A DNA stretch of 64,000 bases from Boletus sp. NGJ (lineage: Eukaryota; Basidiomycota; Agaricomycetes; Boletales; Boletaceae). The notes beneath the pieces were generated by a model, which was given only the letters and a program-made list of their open reading frames with translations, searched no databases and was not told the DNA's origin. Every line of letters begins with the position of its first letter. The stretch's first letter is position 1. A program made the position numbers and the translations under genes. The DNA lies in the NCBI GenBank assembly GCA_019096195.1, contig JAGTXK010000090.1, positions 186,001 through 250,000 of the forward strand. Direction: 5' to 3'. Below are positions 25,401 to 38,663 of the stretch, one piece after another.

Positions 25401-28400
25401 AACTGGACGGAAGGACAGGATAACAATAGTGCCGTCTTCCTACCGGTGGACCCAAGGCGATCCACCGGGAACACTCGAGCAGCGATACCTGCTGACGGTA
25501 TCTGGAGCACGACGAAAGGGAGTACGTGCAAGACGGACTCTACGAGACCTTTCGCCACTGGACGCCCTTACAACGGGCCAAGTTCTTCAATGCGCATGGG
25601 GATGTACCAGGGTTTGTCATCAAGAGGACCACTCTGTCTACCGAGATCGCCCAACAGGTGCACAGAAGGCCAAAGAGCGCATTACCGAGATGCGTTCAAA
25701 GAATACGATGGACGTCTTCACGGAGAAGACAATCACCAAGCTGCCTCCCTCCCAGGCTCTACGACCACGCCATCGAAGTTAAAGGACTCGTTTGTTCCGA
25801 AACGAGCCAAGGCGTATCCCTCTCAACCCACTGGAACAACAGGCATGCCGGGAGTTCATCACTCGAACACCTCAGAGACCGGGAAGATATCGCCATCAAA
25901 ATCTCCCCAGGCCGCCCCTTGCTTCTTTGTGCAGAAGAAAGATGGGAAAGCTCCGCCCCTGCCAGGACTACCGGTACCTCAACAGCCACACGATCAAGAA
26001 CGCCTACCCCTCTCCCCTTAATCTCCGACCTCCTGGGCAAATTAAAGGGATCGTCGATCTTCACCAAGTTCGACGTACGGTGGGGCTACAACTAACATGT
26101 CTTGATCAAACCTGAAGATCGGTGGAAGGCGGCTTTCCTCACCCCGTTCGGGCTGTTCGAGCCCAATGTCATGTTCTTCGGGATGTGCAATTCCCCGGCA
26201 ACGTTCCAGGCATTCATGGACGATCTCTTTGGAGATTATATTGCAGAGGGATGGTTGGTGATTTACATGGACGATCTGTTGATTCACTCTTCAGATCAGA
26301 TAACCCACGACGAGAGGACACGGAAGGTCCTAGAACGCTTCCGACAGCATGAAATGTACCTCAAACTGGAGAAGTGCACCTTCTCAGCCGAAGAAGTTGA
26401 ATATCTCGGGATGATCGTAGGGAAGGACGGAGTCCAGATGGACTCCAGTCAAGCTCAACGCCATCAAGCAGTGGAAACCCCCGGTGAACGTGAAGGACGT
26501 ACGGTCCTTCATCGGGTTCTGTAATTTTTACAGGAAGTTCATCCCCTCCTTTTCTGACATCGCACATCCTTTGCTGGACCTCACAATGCATGCGACAACT
26601 TGGTCCTGGGGATCACTTCAAGAAAAATCATTCAGAACCCTGCAGGCAGCATTCACCAAGAAACCCGTCCTCGCCTTCCCCGATACTTCAAAACCCTTCA
26701 CCCTCATGACGGACGCCTCATGCTCACGGCGTCAGGAGCGGTACTCATGCAGAACAACGACAACGGAGACATGCAACCATGTGGTTACCTCTCCGAGACT
26801 TTCTCTCCTGCTGAGAGAAACTACGACATCTATGACAGGGAACTACTGGCTGTCATACGAGGCTTGAAAGAGTGGCGGCAATACCTCCTTGGATCCCCCC
26901 ACCCCGTAACTGTGCTAACCGACCACAAGAACTTGACGTTCTTCGAAGGAACCCCGCCAATTATCCCGACTGACAGGCGAGATGGCTTTTGTTCCTCCAG
27001 GACTATGGCATGGTCTACCAAGCTCTACCCGGAACGAAAATGGCCCCCGCAGACGCGTTATCCCGTCGGGATGAGATCGACACTTCCAAGGACAACGAAG
27101 ATGTGCAACTCCTCCCATCCGATGCATTCGACTGTCAAGTGCAAATGATCAACGACCTGGCACTGGCCAAGACAATTAAGGGATCATCTCAAAGCGATCC
27201 CCTAATACTCTCTGCTGTACAAAATATGGCACAAGAAGAACCTCTCTTCATCCAGTCCAAAGTGAAAGACTGGACCTTTGACAACAGCAACCTTTACTTC
27301 AAAAACCGGATGTATATCCCCAGCCTGGCCTGACAGGAATTGGTATCCTCCATTCATTCCTCCTTTGAGGGAGGACATGGCGGACACCTTCGCACCACTG
27401 AACTCCTGGCCAAGGACTATTGGTGGCCTGGACTCACTACATTCGTCCGCAAGTTCATTGCCAGTTGTGCCGTCTGTCAAAGTAACAAGGTCCAGACACA
27501 TCCTATGGTTCCCTTGGTCACCCCCCTAGCTTTTGAGAACTGCTGCCCTTTCCAACATCTATCGGTGGATTTGATCACCTACCTGCCTCCAGTGGAGGGC
27601 TTCGATTCAGTCATGGTCGTGGTTGACCATGGGCTTAGTAAGGGGGTAATTCTCACCCCTTGCACAAAAACGGTGGACATAGCTGGTATAGCCCGTCTTT
27701 TCTTCGAAAAGGTCTTCCTACAGTATGGTTTACATGACAAACTGGTTTCAGATCATGGTCCACAGTTCACATCTGCGTTCGCTTAGGAGCTCACTAGGCT
27801 CTTGAACTATGACATCGCCCTTTTCACGGCCTACCACCCACAAATGGATGGTGAAACGGAACGATATAACTAGGAACTAGAAACCTACCTTCGGATATTC
27901 TGTGATGGCCAACCACAGAGGTGGTTGGAACTATTACCCATGGCAGAGTTCGCTCATAACTCCATGACCCACTTGGTCACCAGAAAATCACCCTTCTCCT
28001 TGATCCTTGAATACGAACCAAGAGCATATCCTTCTATTGGAAAAACCTTCCTACCAGCCCTAGAAGAAAGACTCTCTTTCCTAGAAGAATCAAGAAAGGA
28101 AGCAGAAGTGGCACATAAACTGGCACAACTACATATGAAGGAGAGAGTCCACTCTCACTTCAAACCCTGGAAACTTGGAGATAAGGTATGGCTGGATGCC
28201 AAGAACCTGAAACTCCAAATCCCCTTCCGAAAGCTATCCCTGAAACAAACCAGACCATTTGAAATCACTCAAGTGGTATCCTCTGTGGCGTTCCAACTCA
28301 AGTTGCCAAAACAGTGGAAGATCCACGATGTGTTCCATGCATCCCTACTTTCCCCATATCGGGAAACTGCGGAACATGGTCCCAATTTCACTCAACCACC

Positions 28401-29382
28401 ACTGGAACTTATTAGAACAGAAGAAGAGTACGAAGTGGACAGCATCATCAACCATTGGGGAAAACTGGGAAGAAGGCAGTATCTAACCCACTGGAAGGGA
28501 TACTCCACAGTAGAACGAACTTGGGAACCAGAGGCCAACCTGGGAAATGCCAAGAAAATACTCTTGGAATATAAAAGATGACTTAAACTCTGAGATGTAC
28601 CCATGTTCCAGGACAATACCTCCCTATGCATTCTACTCACCCGCATATCTGCTGCCCTCACCCAGGCCCATCTTCAGAAACAATACCCAGACCTTGATAT
28701 TCCCAAACATGCCGGATCCCATTCCTGTTTCTGCCATATCAACTACTGCCCCTATCACCACAACTGGTAGATGGCTGTTGCTCCCCTCTTTGTATGCCTT
28801 AACTGACTCTCCCACACCCATCGTTGAAATCTCTATGCTACCATTCTCAACAACCCCATCGCAATCTAAACCCTCCAATCCATCCCCTTCTTCTCTTGTG
28901 ACGACTTGCTCATCCAACTCATCGCTCTTTATAGATCCTACTCCTCACTTTGATCCATTCTCTCCAGGACCACTGGGAACTCAGCAAGTCCCCATGTCTC
29001 CAATGCCCAACAGACTGCTGAAGAAGAAAGGGCAACGGAAAGTATCCTTGAGATTCGCGAACTTATTCTTGACCTCCTTTTCATCGAAGGATTCAACTAC
29101 TCCCTCGCCCTTCTACCTGTCAACACCCATGATCGCCTCCTCCACACCACCCTCCTCTCCCTCTCGGAAGAAGAAAGTCGCCTTTTCTTTGCCCCCTCAT
29201 CGATCACCACACCCTCCTACCCTGTTCCACCTTGACAAGCCCCTTCTGTGGTGGAGTGACCCCTGGAGAATGTCAACGGAATCTGAGGCACTAACAGAGT
29301 TGATAGAGACCTTCCAGTGACATGGAGAGCCCAGTCCTCCGATGACACCATTATCGCCTCCCCTTCCTCCACCATCTCTAAC
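22486..29382 (+). mobile_element. Ty3/Gypsy chromodomain retrotransposon fossil
   Basis: Plus-strand Gypsy element. Its probable 5' LTR/leader starts with TGTTACGGTTAC at about 22486. Gag lies at about 23.95-24.7 kb (EEFSGETNDAKRWLMAIEGY). Aspartic protease is around 25.1 kb (IDSGATGCFIS). Reverse transcriptase is at 25.9-26.5 kb with the YMDD-type motif (LVIYMDDLLIHSS), RNase H at 26.6-26.95 kb, and integrase at 27.3-28.1 kb (HLSVDLITYLPP). A C-terminal chromodomain lies at 28.43-28.58 kb (LTHWKGYSTVERTWEPEANL). The 3' part is split by the Gypsy element at 29383-36580 and resumes briefly at 36586. No 3' LTR was recognised. Broken, with several breaks. Confidence 0.8.
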
Positions 29383-29744
29383 TGAAAGGAAACAGACCTC
29401 AATATCTCAAGGGACGCGAAGAGCATAATCCGAGAGAGAGAAGAGGAATTCCAAGATTAGAGGATACAGGCGTTTGTACGCTACCTTATATACCCTAATG
29501 TATCAAGCACGGACCAGCTTAGGGCCGGTCATGGAACCTACTAGAATGTTCTCTATGACGTAGAGTGACATAGTAGGGTCTAGCCTGTTCTATGGGTATA
29601 GGGTTGTGACGTAGGCTGACTAATGTATGACGTAGGGTCTAGACGTAAGGTCTAGGTATAATGGTAACTACGTAAGGTGTTCGTGGGGTCGTCAAGTGTT
29701 AGCTAACTACCGTAAATAATGGGAAAAACGTTCAATTCATTTCA
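29383..29744 (-). repeat. Left LTR of the nested Gypsy element
   Basis: Direct copy of 36218-36580, beginning TGAAAGGAAACAG and ending AACGTTCAATTCATTTCA. It is preceded by the target duplication CTAAC. As the element reads on the minus strand, this is its 3' LTR. Confidence 0.9.
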
Positions 29745-32700
29745 TTACCCCCTTTTTAGCCGTCGAACTCCCGGTCGACGATGATACCGGTGAGCTTGAT
29801 GTCGCTATGGGGCTCGGGGATTTCGAAGAGGCGATTGGGGAGGTGGTTGAGTGAGGCCACGTATGAGCGGAAGGATGGGTCGTTGAACAGGGGAGTCCTG
29901 GGGAAGGCGCATGTTGGGCAGTCGCACTCGTCATCGGCGAGCGTGTGGATGGCGGTGGGGTTTTTGCAGTGGAATTTTTCGATCGCCTGTGGGGCGTTTG
30001 AGACGTTCCGTTTGGGTTCCCAAGTGCGTTCTTCGCGGGGATATCCCTTCCATTGTACAAGGTACTCCGTTTTGCCGCGTTGCTTACGTGAGTCGGCGAC
30101 GTGCTCCACTTTGTACTCTTCTTGCTGCTGGACGATAACCGGGGGTGGTGGTTTCAGTTTCATCTGAGAGGGGGATGTGCTGGAATGGTAGGGCGTGAGA
30201 AGCGATTCATGGAAGACGGGGTGGATTCCCCTCCATGTTCGCAGGAGGTCGAGTTCATAGGAGGCCTCTCCTATCTTACGCTTTACCTTGAATGGCCCGT
30301 GTCGTTTGTCGCTGAGTTTTTTGGTTGGGCGGTTGGTTCGAATGTGAGTTCCTTCGAGTAGAACCTGTTGTCCAACGGTGTATTCGATGGCAGGGGATGC
30401 ATGTTTGTCGTGTGCCTTCTTCATCGCTTCTGCCGCTCTTTTTAGTGTGTCCTTGGCCGTGTTGTGGTGGGTTTTCATTGTTTTGGCGAAGGAGGCGGCG
30501 GACTCGTTTCTTACTTCCACTCGTTTGTTGGGTATGAGTGGTTGCTGCCCGTAGTTGAGCAGGAAGGGGGAGACGCCGGTTGCGCTAGTGGTTTGCGAGT
30601 TGTGGGTGAACTCGGCTAGGGGTAGCCATTCGGCCCAATCGGTTTGGCGATGGTTTATATAGATGCGCAGGTACTTTTCGACTTCTCGGTTGATGCGTTC
30701 CGTCTGGCCGTCGGTCTGGGGGTGGTAGGCTGTGGACGGGTTCGCTTCGATGTTGAGAAGTGCGTAGAGGTCGCGCATAAATGACGACATGAATTGCGTT
30801 CCTCGATCTGAGATCACCTTGCGGGGGACGCCGTGGAGTTTGAATATTTGGTCACGGAAGATCGTCGCGACTCCTTGTGATGTGATGGTGTCCATTACGG
30901 GTGCTAGGTGGATCATTTTCGAGAAACGATTGACGATGACTAAGATGGCATTCTTGCCATCTGATTGGGGGAGGGGGCCGATCAGGTCAACGGAGATGAT
31001 TTCCCAGGGGGACGATGGGATTTCATTGGGGTGGAGTAGCGTGTTGACTGCCGAGGTTTTGGCTTTAACCTTTTGGCATGTGTCGCAGCCTTTGACGTAT
31101 GATTCCACGTCTCGTTGTAGTGACAGCCAGTAATACTCTCTCATGATCAAGTTGCGAGTGCGCCGGATACCGGGGTGGCCGGCAATCGGGTGATCATGAT
31201 TGGCGATGAGGATGTCTTCTCGGAGTTTCGCGTCGTTTGGCACATAAACGAGCGATTTCCAATAGACTAGTCCTTCTTTGCAGGTCCAGGGGGAGCCCTC
31301 CTTCTCTAGGCCTTCTTTGGCGAACTGCTCGAGTTTGTACTGTAGTTTTGTGATCCTCAAGAGTGCGCTCGCCGGGGCGACGGCGTTGAGAGAGACTGTC
31401 ATGGAGGTTGGTGATGGTGGGGGCGAAAAAAGGGTGTCGGGGAGTAGTGTCTATGCGGTATTGTCGGATGTCACCCCCTTTTCGAAGTCTGGCCTCTGGG
31501 ACAGAGGGTCCGCTGGGTTGGTTTTGCCTGGTCGATGGCTGATCACTATGTGGTATTCCTGTAGGATTTGTTGCCATCTGGCCTGGCGGCGGGTGAGATC
31601 TTGTGGTTTGTGGAAGAACTTGAGGTTCTTGTGGTCCGTCCAGATCTCGATTAGGTGTGCGGCCTCGAGGAGGTATTGTCGCCACTCGTTGAGGGCGAAC
31701 ATGATGGCTAGCATCTCGAGGTCGGCTGCATGATAGTTCCGCTCAGTGTCGTTGAGGGAACGGGAGATGAATGCGACGGGGTGCCATATGCCATTGTGTC
31801 ACTGTGATAGGATGGCACCGATGCCAATGCCCGAGCTGTCGGTTTCGATGCGGTATGGGTTGTTGTCAGTGGGCATGGTGAGCGCCGGGGCGGAGGAGAT
31901 GGTGTCCTTGAGGGTCTGGAAGGCCTCTTGGCAGGCTGTCATCCACTCGAAGTCTTTCTTTACCGACGTAAGCGCGTTGAGAGGGCGCGCGATCATCGCG
32001 AAGTTCTTGACGAACCGTCGGTAGAAGTTGAGGAATCCCAGGAAACCTCTCAGCGTTTTCTTCGAGGTGGGGACTGGCCAGCTTTTGATGGCTTCCACCT
32101 TCTTGTCGTCCATCTTTACCTTGTCTTGTGCGACAATGAGTCCGAGGAATTTGGTCTCTTGGACTTCGAAGTCGCATTTGTCGTGGCAGAGGTAGAGGTG
32201 GGCGTCTCTTAGGATTTGTAGCACCTCACGCACTACCTTGCGGTGTTCTTCAAGTGTTTTCGTGAATATCATGATATCGTCTATATAGATGACCACTATG
32301 CCTCGGTCCACCAGATCCTTGAACAGCGCGTTCATCATTGTTTGAAACGTCGCTGGGGAGTTGGTGAGTCCGAAGAACATCACGAGTGGCTCGAATAGCC
32401 CGCGGTTTGTTCGGAAGGCGGCCTTTCATTCGTCACCGTCTGCCATTCGTACGTTATTGTACCCCCATCTCATGTCGAACTTGGTGTAGTACTTGGCTAA
32501 CTTGAGTTTGTCGACCAGTTCGCTTATGAGTGGGAGTGGATAGCGGTTTCTCTTTGTTACCATGTTTAACTTTTGGTAATCTTGTACAGGGCGGAGGCGT
32601 CCATCTTTCTTCTTGATAAAGAAGAACGCCGAGGTGAAGGGTGATTTGGAAGGTCGTATTCTTCTGGATTTGAGGTTCTCCTTGAGGAAGGAGTCGAGCT

Positions 32701-35700
32701 CTTTTTGCTTGCCGGGGTTCAGCGGGTAGACTTTACAATCTACTTCGTGATTCCCAGGGAGGAGCTCGATGGCGTGGTCCCAAGGGCGTCTCGGGGGTAG
32801 CGCGTCGAAGCTCTCTTTGTCAAAGATGTCCTTGTATTCGTGGACGTACTTCGGGGCAGCTTCCTCGAAGGTCTTTTTCTTTTTCTGGGCGTAGTCCTTA
32901 ATGGCTACTTCCGTTGCGATGTTTCAATTTCGCATGTATCCTACTACATTGAGTTCGAACAGGTGGTTGCCTTGGGAAGGCATGTAGTCTATGTCCATCT
33001 TGTCCTCCTCCTCGTCTATGTTGTTCGTGGTGTGATCTCCTTTGCAGCGGAAAGAGATTCTATCCGTTTTCCAATTGATGGCTGGGTTGTGCGTCTTCAG
33101 CCAGTCGTGTCCAAGGAATATTGTGTTGGACCCGAGGTTTGTTATGGCGAGGGCCAGTTGCTCTTTGTGATCCTGGACTTGGAGTTCAAGTATCACGAAC
33201 TTTTCTACCTTGCCTCCGGCGTTTGGCATGCCGTCGGCGTTGTAGACTGTGAGGGGGCAAGGGAGAGAATGGGTTGTTACCCCCTTTTTAGCTATGAACT
33301 TCTTGTGGATGGATGACCCGGTGCAACCTGAGTCGATCAGCGCCTTAACGTCGGCAGTCTGTCTGTTTGCGAAGATTACTTTCACGGGGATTTTCAACGA
33401 GTTTCGCTTCGTTGCTCGGGGGGATGCTTTCCAGAATTTCGGTGCATGCTGTAGGTCTCGGAGGACCCAGTGTGCGTCTTCATCGGAGAGTTTTCGGAGA
33501 TCTTGTATGAGGTCCCAAGATACTTCGATCATCCTGGTATCATGGACGAAAGACTTCAAGTGGTGGATGCTGCGTTCGACATCCGTGTTCTCCACCTGCA
33601 CTTTCATCCAACGTATGGACCAGGGGTCCAACGTGTTCAACCAGGAACGAGAGGACATCTCTTCCTTTCGTACTTCTTTTGGGTGTTTGCAAGGTATTGT
33701 GTCCGCGTCGTTTGGGCCGTCGTCTCGCTTTACGGACAGCGCGAACTTTACTTTTCATGGCATGATGGTCACATTTTTAATGGGCGGGGTGCCCGGGAGG
33801 TTTACGCGGTTTTCCGTTTTAGTCTCGTCAATGCTCAGAACAGAGAATTTATTGTTCGACAATGACTTAGGTAGTACAGTAGGGCGACTGGTATCTACTG
33901 TACTGGCTGAAAACCCGGATCATTTTGTACATCAGGCGCGTAAACTACTTGCTCCTCCTGGGGAGCTTCTGCAGAGTCCATCATGGCTCTTATGATCGCG
34001 AACATCTCCGGTGAAACCTCTTGGCCGTTGACCGTGATGCTTCTCGCTTGGGGGTGAGGGCGGGGCAGATGGTCAGCACAAGGCCGGGGTTTCCTACATT
34101 TGCGACACAGTCCTGCTGTGCGCGCCTTGTCGAGCTCCATTGGAGCGCCTTGTCCGGGGAAGGTCCCGGTTTGTTGAGGATGCGGGTGCATTGTGGGTGC
34201 TGAGGGGGGCGAATGTGTTGGAGGTGGGGCAGCGGGAGGTGCATATCGTGGGCGGAGAACGAAGCGCGGGTTGTAGGTGGGACCGGTGGCATAGATGTTG
34301 GAGGTCTTCTTGCGCTCAGCTATGGTGCCAAGGACCTCTTCTGCCCATACTAGGGCGGTCTCCCACTCTCGGACGTCTGTCTCGTCGATCAGTTCAGGCT
34401 TGTACCTTTCGACGTATTCCACCAATTCATTGCGAGCTTGGTGGCATATCTGATTGACGATCGTGTGTCCGTTGATCCGCACATCGAATTTGGCTTCGAT
34501 GGCCAGCTGGTATAGGCGGGTGAAGTAATTCTCCATGGTGTCCTTCCCTTGCCTGAGGGAGAACAACTTTTGTTCAGCTAGCCGGGCGAGGCCAGCAGGT
34601 TGGAATGTCTTTTTGAGTTTCTGCGTGAAAAACTCGAAATTGATCGCAGTGTAGGCTTCGCCTTCCACGAGCAGGTCTGAGAATCATCCAGTGGCGTTGT
34701 CGCCACGCATGTACGACAGGGTGATTAGGATTTTCTGCCTGTCGGTAGGCTGCGTTTCGAAGCCATTGAGGTATAGGGTGACGGTTCGCCACCACTGGAC
34801 AAATTTCTCCTTGTTCCTGTCATAGTGCTCCAGCTTCGCTGCCAGACTCTTCCCGATCCTCGGGGACATAGGGGGAAACCCACGTGTGGCGGGCCGTGGG
34901 ATCCCAGGTGAATTCGACGGGGATCTCGAGGGTTGTGGCGGGGTTGGGAGCGGGCGCGAGGGTGCTGGGCCCTGCGACGGAGGGACTATATGGGGAGTTC
35001 TCCCTGGAGAAGGGATGTTCACTCGGATACCGTAGGTCGGGAAGAGGGCTGTGGCTGCGGGAGGGTCTACGCGGGGTATTTCAATTGGAGGTGGCGATCC
35101 AGCCGCTGCGGGGTTGGCCGCGAAGGCCTGGTGCCATATGTTGTAGCGTAGGAGCGACTGATGGAGAGCGTACTGTGCAATGTCCTCCTGGCGCGTGGGG
35201 GACGTGGGCGCTTGCAGGAGTGGTGAGGAGAACGCTTGGGGGGTAGGTTGGGCCAGCTGCAGGGTAGGCAGGCCCTGCGCTGCTGCCCAGTTGGCCAGGT
35301 CCCGAAAGCTGCCCGGGGCCGGGGCCGGGGCAACGGACATGGGGTGAGAGTACGGCTGTTGGGGTATGTGGCTCATCTCTTCTTAATCCTGCAAGTTGAG
35401 CAAGGCGGGTGATTGTGCGAAGGCGATGTGTGTGCGAGGGGTAGGTGGTGAGAATCGTGTGGACTACGAGTGAGTAGTTGGGGTGTGCCCAGACGTAGCG
35501 TCGTCTGTACACGTTGTACATGCGGGGGGTGTCTGAAGGCAGGTCTGTAAAAAATAATGGCGGGAAAGACCGTGCACCGTCAGGAGGGGGGAGAGTTGAA
35601 GGTAGGAACCGGAGTATGACTCTCTTACTACAGAGAGGTGGCACACGCCCGAAAGTCGAGATAAATCGGGTTGACGCGCCTACATGACATCACAGGTGAT

Positions 35701-36217
35701 CACGCAAACCTGGGTTCACTATCATAGAACCAACGTACGCTTGGGTCGACAACCACCCAAGAAGCGGGGCTAGTGCACTATGCCTGGTAGCAACTTTATC
35801 CGTATTTATAACGCCGGACGAGCATATGTGCAAGCGTTTGCCGAGTGCTTTACTCGTGTACGTCACGTATACAAGTGGGTCCCTCTAAACTTGAGGTCCG
35901 GTGTGGGGTGAACAGCGGCAACGAGCCCACGCGTTCGGAAGTGAAGGGGGGAGGTAAGGGTGACCCTAACTCCTTGTTCTTTCCCTGCAGTCGAGGGAGT
36001 TCTCGCGCTGACAACCGCTGTATAGGTCCGGAATTACGTCTATCGCTAACGAGAACCTCTCGGTTCCTCTGAGGGTCGGATGCGGGGAGTGTTGGATCGG
36101 AAGCAGGAGCGGTACTAGGGGGCAAAAAGTTTGCACCCGCTAGGCAAAGGCAGCAAGGTAGAAGGGAGGAAGCATCCGGAGGCGAAGAGCCCAGGGACGA
36201 GGGATAATCTTGGAATT

Positions 36218-36580
36218 TGAAAGGAAACAGACCTCAATATCTCAAGGGACGTGAAGAGCGTAATCCGAGAGAGAGAAGAGGAATTCCAAGATTAGGGGAT
36301 ACAGGCGTTTGTACGCTACCTTATATACCCTAATGTATTGAGCACGGACCAGCTTAGGGCCGGTCGTGGAACCTACTAGAATGTTCTCTATGACGTAGAG
36401 TGACGTAGTGGGGTCTAGCCTGTTCTATGGGTATAGGGTTGTGACGTAGGCTGACTAATGTATGACGTAGGGTCTAGACGTAAGGTCTAGGTATAATGGT
36501 AACTACGTAAGGTGTTCGTGGGGTCGTCTAAGTGTTAGCTAACTACCGTAAATAATGGGAAAAACGTTCAATTCATTTCA
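36218..36580 (-). repeat. Right LTR of the nested Gypsy element
   Basis: Partner of the LTR at 29383-29744, followed by the target duplication CTAAC at 36581-36585. It is the 5' LTR in element orientation. Confidence 0.9.
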
Positions 36581-36689
36581 CTAACCCCTCCTCCTGAGAA
36601 ACCACTGTGGTACCAGTCCTTCCAGTTCCTCCCCCAGCCCTTTCCCGACCCACCAGAACCCTCCACTGACAGGGAGCAATGGTATTCTC

Positions 36690-37200
36690 AGTTGGCCTCC
36701 CCACTGCTCCACTACTCTTTCCCATAATTGATGAACACCTGTAGGAGCATTTTCATAATTTAAAAGGCATCTCTTGAGGTGATTCCAAGTATGTTCAATG
36801 GGATTAAGGTCTGGAGATTGTGCAGGCCAGTCCAGAAGCTTGATTTCTTGCTCTTCAAACCATCTTTGGGCTCTTTTAGAGGTATGCTTGGGATCATTAT
36901 CTTGTTGAAAGATAATGTCATCTTCTGAAATTCCAGATTCCTCCATGCTTTGCAGCAATCCCTGCTCCAATGTGGCCACATACTGTTCAGCATCCATTCT
37001 CCCCTCCACCTCACTCAAAATCCCCACTCCATTCCACCCTATGCAGCCCCATACCATCAGTGAACCTCCTCCAAACTTGACTGTGCCTTGGACCTCTCTA
37101 GCAATTAGCCCCTCTTCTTTCTTTTTCCACACATACTCTTGCCCATCTGACCCAATCCTATTGATCTTGGTCTCATCTGACCATAGTCCTCTACAGTCAC
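36690..37200 (-). mobile_element. Tc1/mariner transposase fragment
   Basis: Minus-strand piece of a DDE transposase of the Tc1 type. LWSDETKINRIGSDGQEYVW contains the first catalytic Asp (WSDE). SLMVWGCIGWNGVGIL follows, then DIIFQQDNDPKHTSKRAQ with the second Asp (QQDN). The last part is LLDWPAQSPDLNPIEHTWNH, with the third acidic residue (PDLNPIE). This is the DD34D/E-spaced core. The N-terminal helix-turn-helix domain and both terminal repeats are missing, and the upstream junction near 37200 runs into unrelated sequence. It is related to the Tc1 copies at 42.9-44.5 kb and 54.4-55.2 kb. Confidence 0.85.
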
Positions 37201-37329
37201 ATGTTAGTGGATTGAGAAAACTACACAGCAAAAATCTGGTAGACAGACTATCCATCAGTGAAAGTCTGCAAGATTTTGATTGCACTGTGTATATCCAATC
37301 CAAAATAACATGACAGCCAATGCCCAAAT

Positions 37330-38440
37330 TGGAAAACTGGTGGCATATCTTATCAGGTGAGTTAATTCACACAGATGTGTGGAGACTAGCATGGGTCCCA
37401 TCACTCAAAGGATATAGGTACTACATATCATTCATTAATGATGCAACATGATATGTTACAATCTCATTTATGACTACTAAAGATGAGACAACTAGCAAGG
37501 TAAAGCAATATCTTGAATGACATAAGCAGGTATTACCAAAAGCAATATCTGCTGATAACAGCCATAAATATGTCAATCATGACCTGACCATGTGGTGTCT
37601 TGATAAGGGAATGGAAGTACAAACTCCTACATCTTATATGCCAGAACAGAATGGCATTGTGGAATGATAGAATAGAACCATTGTAGAATTAGGATATGTC
37701 ATGCTTTTCAGCCAAAACATGCCACAGGAATTATGGCCTGAAGCAATGAGACATGCAACACATGTTCAGAATTGGGCATTTGCCCAATCTGTACCTGACA
37801 TGACACCCTACCAAAAATGGCATGGTAGTTAACCAGACATTTCACACATTCAGGAATTTAGTTGGAAAGTCTGGATTCTTGATGAATCATATCTATGTAA
37901 GTTGGATTCCCATGCCAAAGAATATTACTTTGTAGGACATGAGGATAGACCCAAGGGAATCCAAATACTATGACATGAAACATCACACACTAAAAGTCAC
38001 ACAGAATTACAGATTCCTGATGACAAATCATCCAGCATAGGTGACAGATCCACAGTCCAAGGGGGAGGATATCAAGTGCAAACATGTAGATAATGAAGCA
38101 TTACAAAATGCTAATAAGAAACAAAGACTACACCATTCAGAAATATCATCCAACAGTCCAGATGATCATACCAATGACATGAACAAGTCTAGGATTACTA
38201 TAGCAGAAACTATATATCTACATAGTATTCAGTGAAACAGCACTTGGGAATAAAGACCTGGAGAATCTAGCTAAAGCCAAACATTCACAAGAGACCAATT
38301 GAAAGGAACACTGCATAAAACAGACAAAATATATTGAGGAGCTACTTCAGAAATATAATATGCAGAATGCCAACCCAGTGTCTACACCACTCAATTCAAA
38401 TATAAAGCTACAACTATGAGCGGAAACAGATAACACACCT
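37330..38440 (+). mobile_element. Copia integrase and RT fragment, fossil
   Basis: Plus-strand Copia relic. The integrase begins near 37370 (IHTDVWRLAWVPSLKGYRYY) and includes a PEQNG-type motif (TSYMPEQNGIVE, near 37640). The last part of the integrase (VPDMTPYQKWHG) and its tail follow. Near 38340-38430 is the end of reverse transcriptase (NANPVSTPLNSNIKL). Most of RT is absent. Broken with many breaks; old. Confidence 0.7.
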
Positions 38441-38663
38441 ATCAAAATTGATAAGACAGCCTGTGTGATAGTATTGACAAATGCACTAGGGTCAATATCA
38501 TACATGGACAACACTTTGCCGGGACAGGATTACAATAATTACAATTTAAAAGTCAGGGTGACATTGAGCCGAAATTTGTGGACCCTATATATATGTAAAG
38601 GTCAGGCCTTGATTAACCTGATTACATTGATAATGTATTATGAAAAACATACTTTAGCATTCC

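Larger units (their letters stand above)
29383..36580 (-). mobile_element. Young nested Ty3/Gypsy chromodomain retrotransposon
   Basis: A 7.2 kb element in minus orientation with two nearly identical LTRs (29383-29744 and 36218-36580) that begin TGAAAGG and end ATTTCA. A perfect 5-bp target duplication CTAAC lies at 29378-29382 and 36581-36585. Reading leftward, the order is gag (about 35.4-33.9 kb), aspartic protease (LIDSGCTGSSIHKKF, near 33.3 kb), RT (VVIYIDDIMIFTKT, near 32.3 kb), RNase H (about 31.9-31.5 kb), integrase and chromodomain (31.4-29.8 kb; LVQWKGYPREERTWEP). By eye the LTRs differ by about eight transitions and one indel in 362 bases, so it is young relative to its neighbours. 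It is structurally complete, with a small number of breaks in the coding part. Confidence 0.88.

Noticed and set aside
28547-29320. 257-codon plus-strand frame after the Gypsy chromodomain
   Set aside because: Pro/Ser-rich low-complexity frame overlapping the end of the Gypsy element; no domain and not a separate gene.
34021-35246. Plus-strand frames opposite the minus-strand Gypsy gag
   Set aside because: Gly/Arg-rich shadows of a Pro-rich gag on the other strand.
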